Below are positions 46,166 through 55,940 of a DNA stretch of 64,000 nt, piece by piece. This stretch comes from Tersicoccus sp. Bi-70 (GTDB lineage Bacteria > Actinomycetota > Actinomycetes > Actinomycetales > Micrococcaceae): contig NZ_MIEU01000012.1 of the NCBI RefSeq assembly GCF_001968825.1, positions 248,001-312,000 on the forward strand, written 5' to 3'. Position 1 is the stretch's first letter. Each line of letters opens with the position of its first letter. The position numbers and the translations under genes are program-made. A model generated the notes under the pieces. The model was not told where the DNA came from and did not search any database. It saw only the letters and a program-made list of their open reading frames with translations.

Positions 46166-47551
46166 GTGGCCGAACCGGCAGCTTCGCAGGCATTCGACAT
46201 CCTGATTCTCGGCGGAGGCAGCGCCGGCTACGCGGCAGCACTGCGCTCCGCGGAGCTCGGCTTCTCGGTCGCGCTGGTGGAGAAGGGCAAGCTGGGCGGT
46301 ACCTGCCTGCACAACGGCTGTATCCCCACCAAGGCGCTGCTGCACTCGGCGGAGATCGCCGAGAACGCGAAGACCGCGGCGAAGTACGGGGTCAAGGCCT
46401 CGTTCGAGTCGATCGACATGCCCGCCGTCAACGCGTACAAGGACGGCATCATCGCGGGCAAGTTCCGCGGCCTGACCGGGCTGATCAAGTCCAAGGGCAT
46501 CACCGTCATCGAGGGTGAGGGCAAGCTCACCGGGCAGGACACCGTCACGGTCGACGGCACCGCCTACACCGGCAAGAACATCATCCTCGCCACCGGCTCG
46601 TACTCCCGCAGCCTGCCGGGCCTGGAGATCACCGGCAACAAGGTGATCACCTCCGATCACGCCCTGACCATGGACACCCTGCCGAAGAAGGCCCTGGTGC
46701 TCGGCGGCGGCGTCATCGGCTGCGAGTTCGCCTCCGTGTGGAACTCGTTCGGTGTCGACGTGACCATCATCGAGGCCCTGCCGTCGCTCGTCCCGAACGA
46801 GGACGCGGCCATCGTCAAGCAGCTCGAGCGGGCGTTCAAGAAGCGCAAGATCGACTTCAACACCGGCACCCGGTTCGCCGGCGTCGAGGAGAACGAGAAC
46901 GGCGTCAAGGCCACCCTCGAGGACGGCAAGACGTTCGAGGCGGATCTGCTCCTCGTGGCCGTCGGCCGTGGCCCCGTCACCGCGAACCTCGGCTTCGAGG
47001 ACGCGGGCCTGACCATGGACCGCGGGTACGTCATCACCAACGAGCGCCTGCACACCGGCGTCGGCAACATCTACGCGGTCGGCGACATCGTCCCCGGCCT
47101 GCAGCTGGCGCACCGCGGCTTCCAGCAGGGCATCTTCGTCGCCGAGGAGATCGCCGGGAAGAAGCCGGTCGTCGTCGAGGACGTCAACATCCCGAAGGTC
47201 ACCTACTGCGAGCCGGAGATCGCCTCGGTCGGTCTCACGGAAGCAAAGGCCAAGGAGAAGTTCGGCGACGACGCCGTGACCATCCAGGAGTACAACCTCG
47301 CCGGCAACGGCAAGACCTCGATCCTGGGCAGCGCCGGGTTGATCAAGCTCGTGCGCCAGGCGGACGGCCCCATCGTGGGCGTCCACATGATCGGCGCTCG
47401 CATGGGCGAGCAGGTCGGCGAGGCGCAGCTCATCGTCAACTGGGAGGCGTTCCCGGAGGACGTCGCGTCCCTCGTGCACGCGCACCCGACCCAGAACGAG
47501 GCGCTCGGCGAGGCCGCGATGGCCCTGGCCGGCAAGCCGCTGCACGGCTGA
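46166..47551 (+). CDS. lpdA: Dihydrolipoyl dehydrogenase (E3)
   Basis: Reoxidises dihydrolipoyl groups of 2-oxoacid dehydrogenase complexes, passing electrons to NAD+ through FAD. The 461-aa protein has the FAD loop [17 protein letters not shown], redox disulfide [20 protein letters not shown]-binding [14 protein letters not shown], and the C-terminal His-Glu pair in [16 protein letters not shown] 46166 is preceded by GAGGGAG. TAGGGT at 46089-46094 may be its -10. sucB follows 53 bp later, so E3 and E2 are made together. Confidence 0.96.
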   Translation: MAEPAASQAFDILILGGGSAGYAAALRSAELGFSVALVEKGKLGGTCLHNGCIPTKALLHSAEIAENAKTAAKYGVKASFESIDMPAVNAYKDGIIAGKFRGLTGLIKSKGITVIEGEGKLTGQDTVTVDGTAYTGKNIILATGSYSRSLPGLEITGNKVITSDHALTMDTLPKKALVLGGGVIGCEFASVWNSFGVDVTIIEALPSLVPNEDAAIVKQLERAFKKRKIDFNTGTRFAGVEENENGVKATLEDGKTFEADLLLVAVGRGPVTANLGFEDAGLTMDRGYVITNERLHTGVGNIYAVGDIVPGLQLAHRGFQQGIFVAEEIAGKKPVVVEDVNIPKVTYCEPEIASVGLTEAKAKEKFGDDAVTIQEYNLAGNGKTSILGSAGLIKLVRQADGPIVGVHMIGARMGEQVGEAQLIVNWEAFPEDVASLVHAHPTQNEALGEAAMALAGKPLHG

Positions 47552-47604
47552 CACCCCCACCCACCACGCGAACATCACTCGTACACAGAAGAAACGGGGA
47601 CGAC

Positions 47605-49464
47605 ATGTCTGAAACCGTCAGCCTTCCCGCCCTCGGTGAGAGCGTCACCGAGGGCACCGTCACGCGGTGGCTGAAGTCCGTCGGCGACGAGGTCGCCGTC
47701 GACGAGCCGCTGCTGGAGGTCTCCACCGACAAGGTCGACACCGAGATCCCCTCCCCCGTCGCCGGGGTGATCGAGGAGATCCTCGTCCAGGAGGACGAGA
47801 CCGTCGAGGTCGGTGCCGCGCTGGTGCGGATCGGCTCCGGCGAGGGCGGCTCCGCCTCGGGCGGCGACGACGCCGCGCAGAGCGAGCCGGCCGCACAGGA
47901 GACCGAGCCGGCGCCCGAGCAGGAGGCCGCCCAGGAATCCGAGCAGCCCAGTGAGCCGGCCGCTTCCGAACCGGCGTCCGCGCCCTCGGGCCAGAGCGAC
48001 TCCGGTCAGCAGGGCGGTGGATCCGGCGGCGAGAGCAGCCAGGTGACGCTGCCGGCGCTCGGCGAGAGCGTCACCGAGGGCACCGTCACCCGCTGGCTGA
48101 AGTCGGTCGGTGACGACGTCGCCGTCGACGAGCCGCTGCTGGAGGTCTCCACCGACAAGGTCGACACCGAGATCCCGTCGCCGGTGGCGGGCACACTGCA
48201 GGAGATCAAGGTCGCCGAGGACGAGACCGTCGAGGTCGGCGCCGTCCTCGCCGTGATCGGCTCCGGTTCCGGTGCGCCGGCCACGGCGGAGGCCCCCACC
48301 CCGGAGCCGGTCGTCGCCGCCCCGTCGGAGGACCGCGAGGAGGCTGCTCCGGCACCGAAGGAGCAGGAGAAGCCCGCGCCGGCCGAGCCGCAGCAGGCCG
48401 TCCAGCCCCCCGCGACCCAGGAGCCCGCCCAGCAGGAGGCGCCCCAGCAGGAAGCCCCCAAGCAGGAAGCTCCGAAGCAGGAGGCGCCCAAGCAGGAAGT
48501 TGCGGCCACCGGTGGCGACGCCGGCGGTTACGTGACCCCGCTGGTGCGCAAGCTGGCGCAGCAGCACGACGTCGATCTCTCGTCCCTCACCGGCACCGGT
48601 GTAGGCGGTCGCATCCGCAAGCAGGACGTCATCGAGGCGGCCGAGGCCAAGAAGGCCGCGGCAGCCCAGCAGGCCGCTCCGGCCGCCGCTGCCTCCGCCC
48701 CGGCGGCTGCGCAGGGCGCGGTGTCGGAGGAGAACGCCCGCCTGCGGGGGACGACGCAGAAGGCGCCGCGGATCCGTCAGGTCATCGCGCAGCGGATGAA
48801 GGAGTCCCTGGACGTGTCGGCGCAGCTGACGCAGGTCCAGGAGGTCGACATGACCCGCATCGCGAAGCTGCGCGGACGGGCGAAGGACCAGTTCTTCGCG
48901 CAGGAGGGCGTCAAGCTCACCTTCCTGCCTTTCTTCGCCAAGGCCGTGGCCGAGGCGCTGAAGCAGCACCCGAAGGTGAACGCGTCCTACCACGCCGAGG
49001 CCAAGGAGATCGAGTACCACGACTCCGAGCACCTCGCGATCGCCGTCGACACCGAGAAGGGCCTGTTGGTCCCGGTGATCCACGACGCCGGCAACCTCAA
49101 CCTCGCGGGCATCTCGCGGGCGATCGCCGATCTGGCCGAGCGCACGCGGACCAACAAGATCGCCCCGAACGAGCTGTCCGGTGGCACGTTCACGATCACC
49201 AACATCGGCAGCGTCGGCGCCCTGTTCGACACCCCGATCATCAACCAGCCCCAGGTGGGCATCCTCGGCACGGGCGCGATCGTCAAGCGTCCCGTCGTGG
49301 TGACCGACCGTGACGGCAACGACACGATCGCGATCCGGTCGATGTGCTACCTGTCGCTGACCTACGACCACCGTCTGGTCGACGGTGCGGACGCCGGCCG
49401 CTTCCTGCAGTCGCTCAAGCAGCGGCTCGAGGAAGGTGCGTTCGAGTCCGACCTCGGGCTCTGA
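47605..49464 (+). CDS. sucB: 2-oxoglutarate (or branched 2-oxoacid) dehydrogenase E2, dihydrolipoyllysine acyltransferase
   Basis: Core acyltransferase of a 2-oxoacid dehydrogenase complex. The 619-aa protein has two lipoyl domains (about 2-80 and 145-222) with lipoyl-lysine motifs [13 protein letters not shown] in both, a peripheral subunit-binding domain ([20 protein letters not shown], ~311-343), Gln/Glu/Pro-rich linkers with PKQEA repeats, and the catalytic domain ending in [12 protein letters not shown] with the His and Asp. Mycobacterial DlaT, shared by PDH and the peroxidase system, has the same layout, so the substrate may be pyruvate as well as 2-oxoglutarate. GGGGA lies upstream of ATG. 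Lipoylation is provided by lipB and lipA close by. Confidence 0.93.
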   Translation: MSETVSLPALGESVTEGTVTRWLKSVGDEVAVDEPLLEVSTDKVDTEIPSPVAGVIEEILVQEDETVEVGAALVRIGSGEGGSASGGDDAAQSEPAAQETEPAPEQEAAQESEQPSEPAASEPASAPSGQSDSGQQGGGSGGESSQVTLPALGESVTEGTVTRWLKSVGDDVAVDEPLLEVSTDKVDTEIPSPVAGTLQEIKVAEDETVEVGAVLAVIGSGSGAPATAEAPTPEPVVAAPSEDREEAAPAPKEQEKPAPAEPQQAVQPPATQEPAQQEAPQQEAPKQEAPKQEAPKQEVAATGGDAGGYVTPLVRKLAQQHDVDLSSLTGTGVGGRIRKQDVIEAAEAKKAAAAQQAAPAAAASAPAAAQGAVSEENARLRGTTQKAPRIRQVIAQRMKESLDVSAQLTQVQEVDMTRIAKLRGRAKDQFFAQEGVKLTFLPFFAKAVAEALKQHPKVNASYHAEAKEIEYHDSEHLAIAVDTEKGLLVPVIHDAGNLNLAGISRAIADLAERTRTNKIAPNELSGGTFTITNIGSVGALFDTPIINQPQVGILGTGAIVKRPVVVTDRDGNDTIAIRSMCYLSLTYDHRLVDGADAGRFLQSLKQRLEEGAFESDLGL

Positions 49465-49477
49465 CCGACAGCATCTG

Positions 49478-49518
49478 AGGAACGGGGCGGGAGCGCACGG
49501 CGCTCCCGCCCCGTTCCT
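49478..49518 (+). terminator. sucB terminator hairpin
   Basis: A perfect 18-bp stem starting AGGAACGGGGCGGGAGCG with a 5-base loop, 13 nt after the sucB stop. No U-tract. Confidence 0.85.
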
Positions 49519-49615
49519 GTCTGTCCGGGCACGTCCCGGCGCGATCGACCCGTCGGTGCCGTCGGTGCCGCCGGCGCGGTCGGCCTCCGGGCGCCGCCTC
49601 AGTCGGCCGTCCCGC

Positions 49616-51469
49616 TCACCCTGCCGTCCCGCTCACCCGGTCGATCCGCCAGCGGCCGTCCCCCGCGCGGACCAGCTGCAGCCGGACGTCCTGAACCGGC
49701 GACGCCGCGACCGTGCGGACGACCGTGCCCGTCCTGTCGACCTGGCGGTACCCGGTGAAGCGGGCGCACAGGCGGACGACGACCGGGCCGCCGGATCCGT
49801 TCCGCGCCCAGATGCGCTGAGCGCACGTGACCTCGACGCGCAGATCGGCGAGACGCCCCGACGCAGCGACGAGGGCGGCTGCCGCGGCGCGGTCAGCCAA
49901 CGCGGCCGGCGATCCGGGGACGGAGACGTCGGCCAGCAGATCCCAGCGCCCCTCCCGGAACGCGCGCGTCCGCTGTTCCGTCAGGGCGCGCGCGGCCGCC
50001 ACAGGATCGGCCGAAGCCGAAGCCGATCCCGGGTGCCGCTCGGCCGGCGCAGCCGGGGCCGCCGGTGAGGCGGTCGCGGGAACCGGGGTGGCCGCCGCCG
50101 GGCGAGGTGACCGGGACGCATCCACTCCTGGTGGAGCGACGGTCGAGGTGGCGCCCGCCGCGGCCGTCGCCTCCGGCCGCACCGCAGCGAGGGACGAGGC
50201 GCTGCCCGGTCCTGAGTCGGAAGCAGCGTCCGACGCGGACACAGGGCCGGACGTCGCCGCGACCGGCCCGGTCGGTGTCCGTCCGGCGACCGCGGCACCG
50301 CCCGGCGGGGGCACCGGGGCCAGCAGCGCGGCCACTCCCCCGACGGTGACCGCCAGCAGCAGGGCGATCCCCCATCCACGCCACCGCGGAGCGACCGTCG
50401 TGGTGGTCGGCTCCGCCCTCGTCGCCCCCACGCGGGTGCGGCGTCGACCGGATGCCACGACGGGTCCTGCGGCCCAGCCCCCGCCCCGCAGCGGCCCTGC
50501 TCGCACTGATCCACGCCCGGTCGAACGTCGCGCCCGTCGTCGGCGTCCCACCTCCGTGGCGGTCCGGCGCGTCACCAGGTCCGGCCGCACGCTGGGATGG
50601 ACGCTGGCGTGCAGGTCGACCGGTTCCGCCACGGCGACCGCGAACACCCCGCGCGCCAGTTCGGCCGCGTTGGGCCGCGCCTGCGGGTCCGGGTCCATCC
50701 CTCGGTCCAGCAGCAGCGCGAGCGGACGCGAGACCGCCGGCACGAGGACGGGAAGCGGTGGCCGATGTTCCGTCGGCCCCGGTACCCGCCCGGTCAGGCA
50801 GAACCACGCGACGGCGGCGAGTGCGTAGACGTCCGCCGCCGGCCCCGACCGGCCGGCAGGCGTCGCGACGGGATCGCGGAAGCCGTCCGTGCCGGTCCCC
50901 GGCGGTCCCGGTCGGCCCGGCAGGCCGGCCAGCTCCCAGTCCGCCAGAACGGGCCGGCCGTCCACCGCGAACAGCACGTTCCCCGGACTGACGTCACCGT
51001 GGGTGAGCCCGGCGGCGTGCGCGGCGGCGAGCAGTTGCGCCAGCGGGGTGATGACGGTGACCGTCTCGCCGATGGACAGCGGCCCCCGCGCCGCGACCAC
51101 CTGGGCGAGACTGCCGCCGGGCAGATGGTCCATCAGCATCACCCGGTGCCGATGGCCGGCGATCCGGCAGCCGGCCACGGCTTCACCTCGTGGGTGCACC
51201 AGGTGGTCCGCGGCGAGCGGACCGAGCGCAGCCGCGGCCGACCCGAGCGTCGGCGGCCGGCCAGCCACACCGGGAGCGTTGCGGGAGGGCAGCGGATCCG
51301 TTTCGACCCGGCCGGCCAGCAGCGCGCCGTCCTGCCCGCGGCGGACGAGCCATACCACCGACGAGGCCCCTTCGCCGATCAGGCGCAGCGTCTCGTGGCC
51401 CGGCACCTGCGGCGTCGTGTCACGCACACACCCGGCCGTCCCGGTCTGCCCGTCCTCCCGCATGTCCAT
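49616..51469 (-). CDS. Membrane-anchored protein kinase-like protein, probably a pseudokinase
   Basis: A 617-aa protein with an N-terminal kinase-like domain (~25-275), a basic juxtamembrane part, one membrane helix (GIALLLAVTVGGVAALLAPV, ~365-385), a Ser/Ala/Thr/Pro-rich linker and a C-terminal extracytoplasmic domain (~490-617) with one Cys pair. The glycine loop is LIGEGASSVVWLV, but the VAVK lysine position reads LLAGRVE, the catalytic loop is THGDVSPGNVLF (the HRD Asp kept, its Lys replaced) and DFG is DWE. Phosphotransfer is therefore doubtful; a regulatory scaffold is likelier. The gene is divergent from lipB. Confidence 0.75.
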   Translation of the reverse strand: MDMREDGQTGTAGCVRDTTPQVPGHETLRLIGEGASSVVWLVRRGQDGALLAGRVETDPLPSRNAPGVAGRPPTLGSAAAALGPLAADHLVHPRGEAVAGCRIAGHRHRVMLMDHLPGGSLAQVVAARGPLSIGETVTVITPLAQLLAAAHAAGLTHGDVSPGNVLFAVDGRPVLADWELAGLPGRPGPPGTGTDGFRDPVATPAGRSGPAADVYALAAVAWFCLTGRVPGPTEHRPPLPVLVPAVSRPLALLLDRGMDPDPQARPNAAELARGVFAVAVAEPVDLHASVHPSVRPDLVTRRTATEVGRRRRARRSTGRGSVRAGPLRGGGWAAGPVVASGRRRTRVGATRAEPTTTTVAPRWRGWGIALLLAVTVGGVAALLAPVPPPGGAAVAGRTPTGPVAATSGPVSASDAASDSGPGSASSLAAVRPEATAAAGATSTVAPPGVDASRSPRPAAATPVPATASPAAPAAPAERHPGSASASADPVAAARALTEQRTRAFREGRWDLLADVSVPGSPAALADRAAAAALVAASGRLADLRVEVTCAQRIWARNGSGGPVVVRLCARFTGYRQVDRTGTVVRTVAASPVQDVRLQLVRAGDGRWRIDRVSGTAG

Positions 51470-51559
51470 GCTTCAGTGTGCGCCGGAGACGGTCACGCCC
51501 GCCGGAGTTGTCCACAGGTCACGGGAGGCCTCAGGGAGGGTCCTGTCGGTCACCGGGAC

Positions 51560-51565
51560 TAGGCT
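51560..51565 (+). promoter_or_regulatory. Candidate -10 (TAGGCT) for lipB, leaderless
   Basis: TAGGCT followed by 7 nt and the lipB ATG; no convincing ribosome site exists in between. The -35 is weak. Confidence 0.5.
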
Positions 51566-51572
51566 GAGACGC

Positions 51573-52262
51573 ATGACGTTGAGGTTCCCTCCTGCACGAC
51601 TAGCCCCGGACTTCGTCGACTACCGCGAGGCCTGGAACGAACAGCAACGGCTGCACCGCGCGGTCGCGGCCGGCACCGAGCCGAACACCGTGCTGCTGCT
51701 GGAGCACCCGCCGGTCTACACCGCGGGCAAGCGCACCGAGCCGCAGGACTACCCGTACGACGGCACCGAGGTCGTGAAGGTCGACCGCGGTGGCCGCCTG
51801 ACCTGGCACGGACCGGGTCAGCTCATCGGGTACCCGATCCTGCGGCTGCCCCAGCCCCTCGACGTCGTCGCGTACGTCCGGGCGCTGGAGACCATCCTCA
51901 TCGCCACCCTGCGGGAGGTCGGCGTCGAGGGCGTGACCGTCGAGGGCCGCTCCGGCGTGTGGCTTCCCGGCGACTCCCGCGGCCCGGATCGCAAGATCGC
52001 CGCGATCGGCATCCGCGTCGCCGACGGCGTCACCATGCACGGGGTGGCCATCAACGCCACCTGCGACCTGCGCCCCTACGGCAAGATCGTGCCCTGTGGG
52101 ATCTCCGACGCCTCCGTCACCTCCGTCCTGGAGGAGACCGGTCGCGAGGTGACCCCGGCCGACCTCGCCCCCATCGTCCAGGCTCAGCTGCTCGCCCACG
52201 AAGCGCTGCTGACCGGCGCGGCCCCGGCCGCCACCTCCCCCACCGAAGGAGTCCTGCTGTGA
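51573..52262 (+). CDS. lipB: Octanoyl-[acyl carrier protein]:protein octanoyltransferase
   Basis: Transfers octanoyl groups from acyl carrier protein to lipoyl domains (here, of SucB and the glycine cleavage H protein). The 229-aa protein has [19 protein letters not shown], the catalytic Lys in [27 protein letters not shown] and catalytic Cys in [16 protein letters not shown] 51573 fits homology. It overlaps lipA by GTGA, so both steps of lipoylation are translationally coupled. Confidence 0.96.
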   Translation: MTLRFPPARLAPDFVDYREAWNEQQRLHRAVAAGTEPNTVLLLEHPPVYTAGKRTEPQDYPYDGTEVVKVDRGGRLTWHGPGQLIGYPILRLPQPLDVVAYVRALETILIATLREVGVEGVTVEGRSGVWLPGDSRGPDRKIAAIGIRVADGVTMHGVAINATCDLRPYGKIVPCGISDASVTSVLEETGREVTPADLAPIVQAQLLAHEALLTGAAPAATSPTEGVLL

Positions 52263-53266
52263 CCATCGCCCCCGAGGGCCGTCGCCTGCTGCGGGTCGAG
52301 GCCCGCAACGCGGAGACGCCGATCGAGAACAAGCCCGCATGGATCCGCACCACCGCGAAGATGGGCCCGGAGTACACCGAGCTGAAGTCGCTCGTCCACT
52401 CCGAGGGCCTGCACACGGTCTGCGAGGAAGCCGGCTGTCCCAACATCTTCGAGTGCTGGGAGGACCGTGAGGCCACCTTCCTCATCGGCGGCGCCCAGTG
52501 CACCCGTCGGTGCGACTTCTGCCAGATCGACACCGGCAAGCCCGCGCGCCTGGACGTGCAGGAGCCCCGCAAGGTGGCCGAGTCGGTCGCGCAGATGGGG
52601 CTGCGGTACGCGACGGTGACCGGCGTCGCGCGGGACGATCTCGCCGACGAGGGGTCCTGGCTCTATGCGGAGACCATCCGCGCGATCCACGCGATGAATC
52701 CCGGCACCGGCGTCGAGATCCTGATCCCGGACTTCACCGGCCACGTCGAGCACCTGGACGCCGTGATCGACGCCGCGCCCGAGGTGTTCGCCCACAACGT
52801 CGAGACGGTTCCGCGCATCTTCAAGCGGATCCGCCCGGCGTTCCGCTACGACCGGTCCCTCGGCGTCCTGACCCGCGGTCGCGAGCGGGGAATGGTGACC
52901 AAGTCCAACCTCATCCTCGGCATGGGCGAGACCCGCGAGGAGATCTCGCAGGCCCTGCGCGACCTGCACGACGCCGGGTGCGACCTCATCACCATCACGC
53001 AGTACCTGCGGCCGTCCCCGCGGCACCACCCGGTGGAGCGCTGGGTCAAGCCCCAGGAGTTCGTCGAGCTGCGGGACGAGGCCGAGGAGATCGGCTTCCT
53101 CGGCGTCATGAGCGGTCCCCTGGTGCGCTCCAGCTACCGTGCCGGCCGGCTCTGGGCCACCGCCATGCGCAAGAAGGGCATGACGATCCCGCCGGAGCTC
53201 GCCCACATCGGTGAGTCCGGGTCCACCCTGCAGGAGGCCACGAGCGTCCTCTCCCGCGTCGGCTGA
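52259..53266 (+). CDS. lipA: Lipoyl synthase
   Basis: Radical-SAM enzyme inserting two sulfur atoms into protein-bound octanoyl groups. The 335-aa protein has the auxiliary cluster motif [14 protein letters not shown] (three Cys), the radical SAM motif CTRRCDFC (about residues 81-88) and the C-terminal RSSYRAG serine. AAGGAG precedes the GTG that overlaps the lipB stop. A hairpin follows. Confidence 0.97.
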   Translation: MTIAPEGRRLLRVEARNAETPIENKPAWIRTTAKMGPEYTELKSLVHSEGLHTVCEEAGCPNIFECWEDREATFLIGGAQCTRRCDFCQIDTGKPARLDVQEPRKVAESVAQMGLRYATVTGVARDDLADEGSWLYAETIRAIHAMNPGTGVEILIPDFTGHVEHLDAVIDAAPEVFAHNVETVPRIFKRIRPAFRYDRSLGVLTRGRERGMVTKSNLILGMGETREEISQALRDLHDAGCDLITITQYLRPSPRHHPVERWVKPQEFVELRDEAEEIGFLGVMSGPLVRSSYRAGRLWATAMRKKGMTIPPELAHIGESGSTLQEATSVLSRVG

Positions 53267-53286
53267 GCACGCCGACACACGATCCG

Positions 53287-53320
53287 CGAAGCGGCCGGTC
53301 CCTCGGGGCCGGCCGCTTCG
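53287..53320 (+). terminator. lipA terminator hairpin
   Basis: A 12-bp perfect stem CGAAGCGGCCGG with a 10-base loop, 20 nt after the lipA stop. Confidence 0.75.
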
Positions 53321-53401
53321 TCGTTCCCGGCTCGACGGCCGGCCGCGTGGACGCGGATCATCTCGGGCTCCTTCCCATGTGACGTGGCTCATGTCTACCC
53401 A

Positions 53402-53430
53402 TTGACTTGGCCCTGTACCGGGGAAAGGAT
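53402..53430 (+). promoter_or_regulatory. Candidate promoter of the PRC-barrel/DUF2382 gene
   Basis: TTGACT and AAGGAT with 17-bp spacing, 100 bp before the start codon. The -10 is poor. The spacer 53321-53529 has no ORF of its own. Confidence 0.4.
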
Positions 53431-53529
53431 CGGGAGTGGGCTCAGCTCGGGCTGGACATCCTCGGTCCGGGAGCAGGCCGAACGGACGTGGCTGAGAGCC
53501 AGCCGCCGGTACAGGAAGGAAGCATCTCC

Positions 53530-54945
53530 ATGAGCAGCAATCTCTCGATCGAACAGCTTCAGAGTGCGACCGTCATCGACCAGGACGGGGACAAGATCGG
53601 CGACGTCGGTCAGGTCTACGTCGACGACGCCACGGGTGACCCCAGCTGGGTCACCGTCCGGACCGGCCTCTTCGGTACGAAGGAGACCTTCATCCCGCTG
53701 GATCGCGCCGAGAACGACGCGAACGGCCTCCGCGTCCCCTACGAGAAGAAGTTCGTCAAGGACGCGCCCAACATGGACGAGGACGAACACCTCTCCCCCG
53801 AGCAGGAGGCGGAGCTCTACCGCTACTACGGCCTCGACACCGGGACCACGACCGGCACGGACGCCGGCCGCGAAGCGGCGTCGGGCACGGGGACCACGGA
53901 CCGGGACACCACTGCAGGCACCGGCACCGCCGCCGGGACCGCAGCGGGCGTCGCGGCCGGCACCGCGGCCGGGGACACCTCCCGGACGCGCGGGGTGGAC
54001 GAGGGCGAGTACACGGACGTCGACGGCGACCGCTCCCGCAGCGGCCTGGCCGGCGAGGGCGAGTACACGGACGTCGACGGCGACCGCTCCCGCAGCGGCC
54101 TGACCGGCGAGGGCGAGTACACCGACGTCGACGGCGACCGCTCCCGCAGCGGCCTGACCGGCGAAGGCGAGTACACCGACGTCGACCGCGACGGCACGCG
54201 CGCCGGCCTGACCGACACGGGCGACACCGCGGGCACGGCCGGGTACGCGACGCCGGGTTCCACGGGTCGCCACGACGACACGACCGGGGGCGCCGACCGC
54301 GGCACCACCGGGGTCGACGAGGACGTCGTCGGCACCTCGTCCGGGTACTCCGCGGACCTGCGGGACCCGGAGACCGCCACGACCGGCACCTCCACGACCG
54401 ACGCCTCGACGACCGACACCACGTCGGGCGCCGCCGGGACGGGAACCGCGGCCGGCCTGGCCGGCACGGGTACCGCATCCGGGACGCGCGACACGGGTGT
54501 GGGCGGTGACGAGGAGATCGTCCGGCACGAGGAGCGTCTCCGCGTCGGCACCGAGACGCGCGAGACCGGTCGCCTGCGGCTGCGCAAGCACGTCGTCACC
54601 GAGAACCAGACGGTGACCGTCCCCGTCGAGCGCGAGGAGGTCTCCATCGAGCGGGAGCCCATCGCGGACGGCGAGGCCCACACCGGCGGCACCATCGGTG
54701 AGGACGAGGAACGCACCATCACGGTGACCGGCCAGGTGCCGGTCGTCGAGAAGGAGGTCGTCGACGCCGAGCGCATCCGGGTGCACCGTGACACGGTCCA
54801 CGACGAGGAGGCGGTCTCCGGTGAGGTCCGCCGGGAGGAGATCGACGTCGACGAGGACACGGACACCACCGGCACCGGCCGCACCGGAACGGGAACCGGG
54901 ACCGGGACGACCGACACGGATCGTCCGGGCACCGACCGGTACTGA
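53530..54945 (+). CDS. PRC-barrel and DUF2382 (YsnF-like) domain protein
   Basis: A 471-aa soluble, very acidic protein. The N-terminal PRC-barrel includes IDQDGDKIGDVGQVYVDDAT and TGLFGTKETFIPLDRAE (~14-70). A long Gly/Thr/Asp/Ala linker follows (~110-320) containing four 18-residue repeats of GEYTDVDGDRSRSGLTGE. The C-terminal DUF2382 domain reads EEIVRHEERLRVGTETRETG, TVTVPVEREEVSIEREPIAD and GQVPVVEKEVVDAERIRVHR. Such proteins (YsnF-like) are linked to general or oxidative stress in other bacteria; that role here is inferred. AGGAAGGAAG precedes the ATG. A terminator follows, so it is monocistronic. Confidence 0.88.
   Translation: MSSNLSIEQLQSATVIDQDGDKIGDVGQVYVDDATGDPSWVTVRTGLFGTKETFIPLDRAENDANGLRVPYEKKFVKDAPNMDEDEHLSPEQEAELYRYYGLDTGTTTGTDAGREAASGTGTTDRDTTAGTGTAAGTAAGVAAGTAAGDTSRTRGVDEGEYTDVDGDRSRSGLAGEGEYTDVDGDRSRSGLTGEGEYTDVDGDRSRSGLTGEGEYTDVDRDGTRAGLTDTGDTAGTAGYATPGSTGRHDDTTGGADRGTTGVDEDVVGTSSGYSADLRDPETATTGTSTTDASTTDTTSGAAGTGTAAGLAGTGTASGTRDTGVGGDEEIVRHEERLRVGTETRETGRLRLRKHVVTENQTVTVPVEREEVSIEREPIADGEAHTGGTIGEDEERTITVTGQVPVVEKEVVDAERIRVHRDTVHDEEAVSGEVRREEIDVDEDTDTTGTGRTGTGTGTGTTDTDRPGTDRY
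54001..54216. repeat. Four 54-bp tandem repeats in the PRC-barrel gene
   Basis: Units at 54001-54054, 54055-54108, 54109-54162 and 54163-54216. Copies 1-3 are almost identical; copy 4 has diverged. Each encodes 18 residues, so copy-number change keeps the frame. Confidence 0.92.
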
Positions 54946-55013
54946 CCTCCACCGTCGGTGACCTGCGTCATCGACACCGTCAGACCCACCCGGGTGCCGT
55001 CCGCACCCACGAC

Positions 55014-55044
55014 GCGGGGCCGTGCTCACCGAGCACGGCCCCGC
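55014..55044 (+). terminator. Terminator hairpin after the PRC-barrel gene
   Basis: A 13-bp perfect stem GCGGGGCCGTGCT with a 5-base loop, followed by TTCC. Confidence 0.75.
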
Positions 55045-55153
55045 TTCCGTGCCCGGCGACGACGGCGCCGACTCCGCCGGACGGCGCGACGCGGTCCGCG
55101 GCACCGGTGAACTAGGATGGACTCGCTCCCGACCGCGATCGAGGTAATCCACC

Positions 55154-55882
55154 GTGTCCACAACACCGCAGCCGAAGAAGCGCCGATTCGGCCGCAAGCC
55201 CGCTGACGCCCAGAAGAAGCCGGGCCGCTTCGCTCAGATGAAGCAGGTCTTCACCATGACCCGCCGGCAGGACCCCACGGTCGTGTGGGTCATGCTCGCC
55301 GTGTTCCTCGGCGTGGTGGCGCTCAGCCTCGTCATCGGCCTGCTGATCAACAACATCATCACCCTGCTCATCATCGGCATCGCTCTCGGTGTCCTCGGCG
55401 CGCTGGTCGTCCTCTCGCGCAAGGCGGAGCGTGCGGCGTTCGGGCAGATCGAGGGACAGCCCGGCGCGGCCGGCGCCGCCCTCAGCACGCTCAAGCGCGG
55501 CTGGATCGTCGAGGAGCAGCCGGTCGCCGTCGATCCGCGGACCAAGGACACCGTCTTCCGCGTCGTCGGCCGACCGGGCATCATCCTGATCACGGAAGGG
55601 CCGTCCCACCGGGCGCGTCGGCTGGCGGGAACCGAGCAGAAGCGGCTCACGCGTCTGCTGCCCAACGTGGCCGTGCACGTGATCGAGTCGGGCCGCGAGG
55701 AGGGTCAGGTGCCGCTGCCGAAGCTCTCCCGCGCCATCACCAAGCTCAAGCCGCAGCTGACGCGGCAGGAGGTCGGCGCCGTCGGGAAGCGGCTCTCCTC
55801 GCTCGCGCCGCGGCTGCCGATCCCCAAGGGGATCGACCCGACGCGGGCCCGGCCGGACCGTCGCGCCCTGCGCGGGCGCTGA
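55154..55882 (+). CDS. DUF4191 membrane protein
   Basis: A 242-aa protein with a basic N-terminus (PKKRRFGRKPADAQKK), two adjacent membrane helices (VWVMLAVFLGVVALSLVIGL and IITLLIIGIALGVLGALVVL, ~43-87) and a cytoplasmic domain (RTKDTVFRVVGRPGIILITE; KRLTRLLPNVAVHVIESG). Function is unknown. It stands between lipA and glnA1 in many actinobacteria. GTG 55154 has GAGGTAA upstream; TAGGAT near 55111 may be its -10. Ends at a small hairpin shared with the convergent RDD gene. Confidence 0.9.
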   Translation: MSTTPQPKKRRFGRKPADAQKKPGRFAQMKQVFTMTRRQDPTVVWVMLAVFLGVVALSLVIGLLINNIITLLIIGIALGVLGALVVLSRKAERAAFGQIEGQPGAAGAALSTLKRGWIVEEQPVAVDPRTKDTVFRVVGRPGIILITEGPSHRARRLAGTEQKRLTRLLPNVAVHVIESGREEGQVPLPKLSRAITKLKPQLTRQEVGAVGKRLSSLAPRLPIPKGIDPTRARPDRRALRGR

Positions 55883-55898
55883 GCCGGACCGGTCAGCA

Positions 55899-55917
55899 GC
55901 GGGGACGGCCTCCCCGC
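55899..55917. terminator. Small hairpin between the DUF4191 and RDD genes
   Basis: A 7-bp stem GCGGGGA with TCCCCGC and a 5-base loop between convergent stops. Weak on its own. Confidence 0.4.
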
Positions 55918-55940
55918 ACCGCACCGTCGGAACCGATCCG

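Noticed and set aside
50889-51572. N-terminal extension of LipB by 228 residues
   Set aside because: The extension is antisense to the kinase-like gene; LipB homology begins at 51573, which also has a promoter hexamer 7 nt upstream.
54001-54216. Possible CRISPR-like repeat
   Set aside because: 54-bp units directly abut and encode protein repeats.
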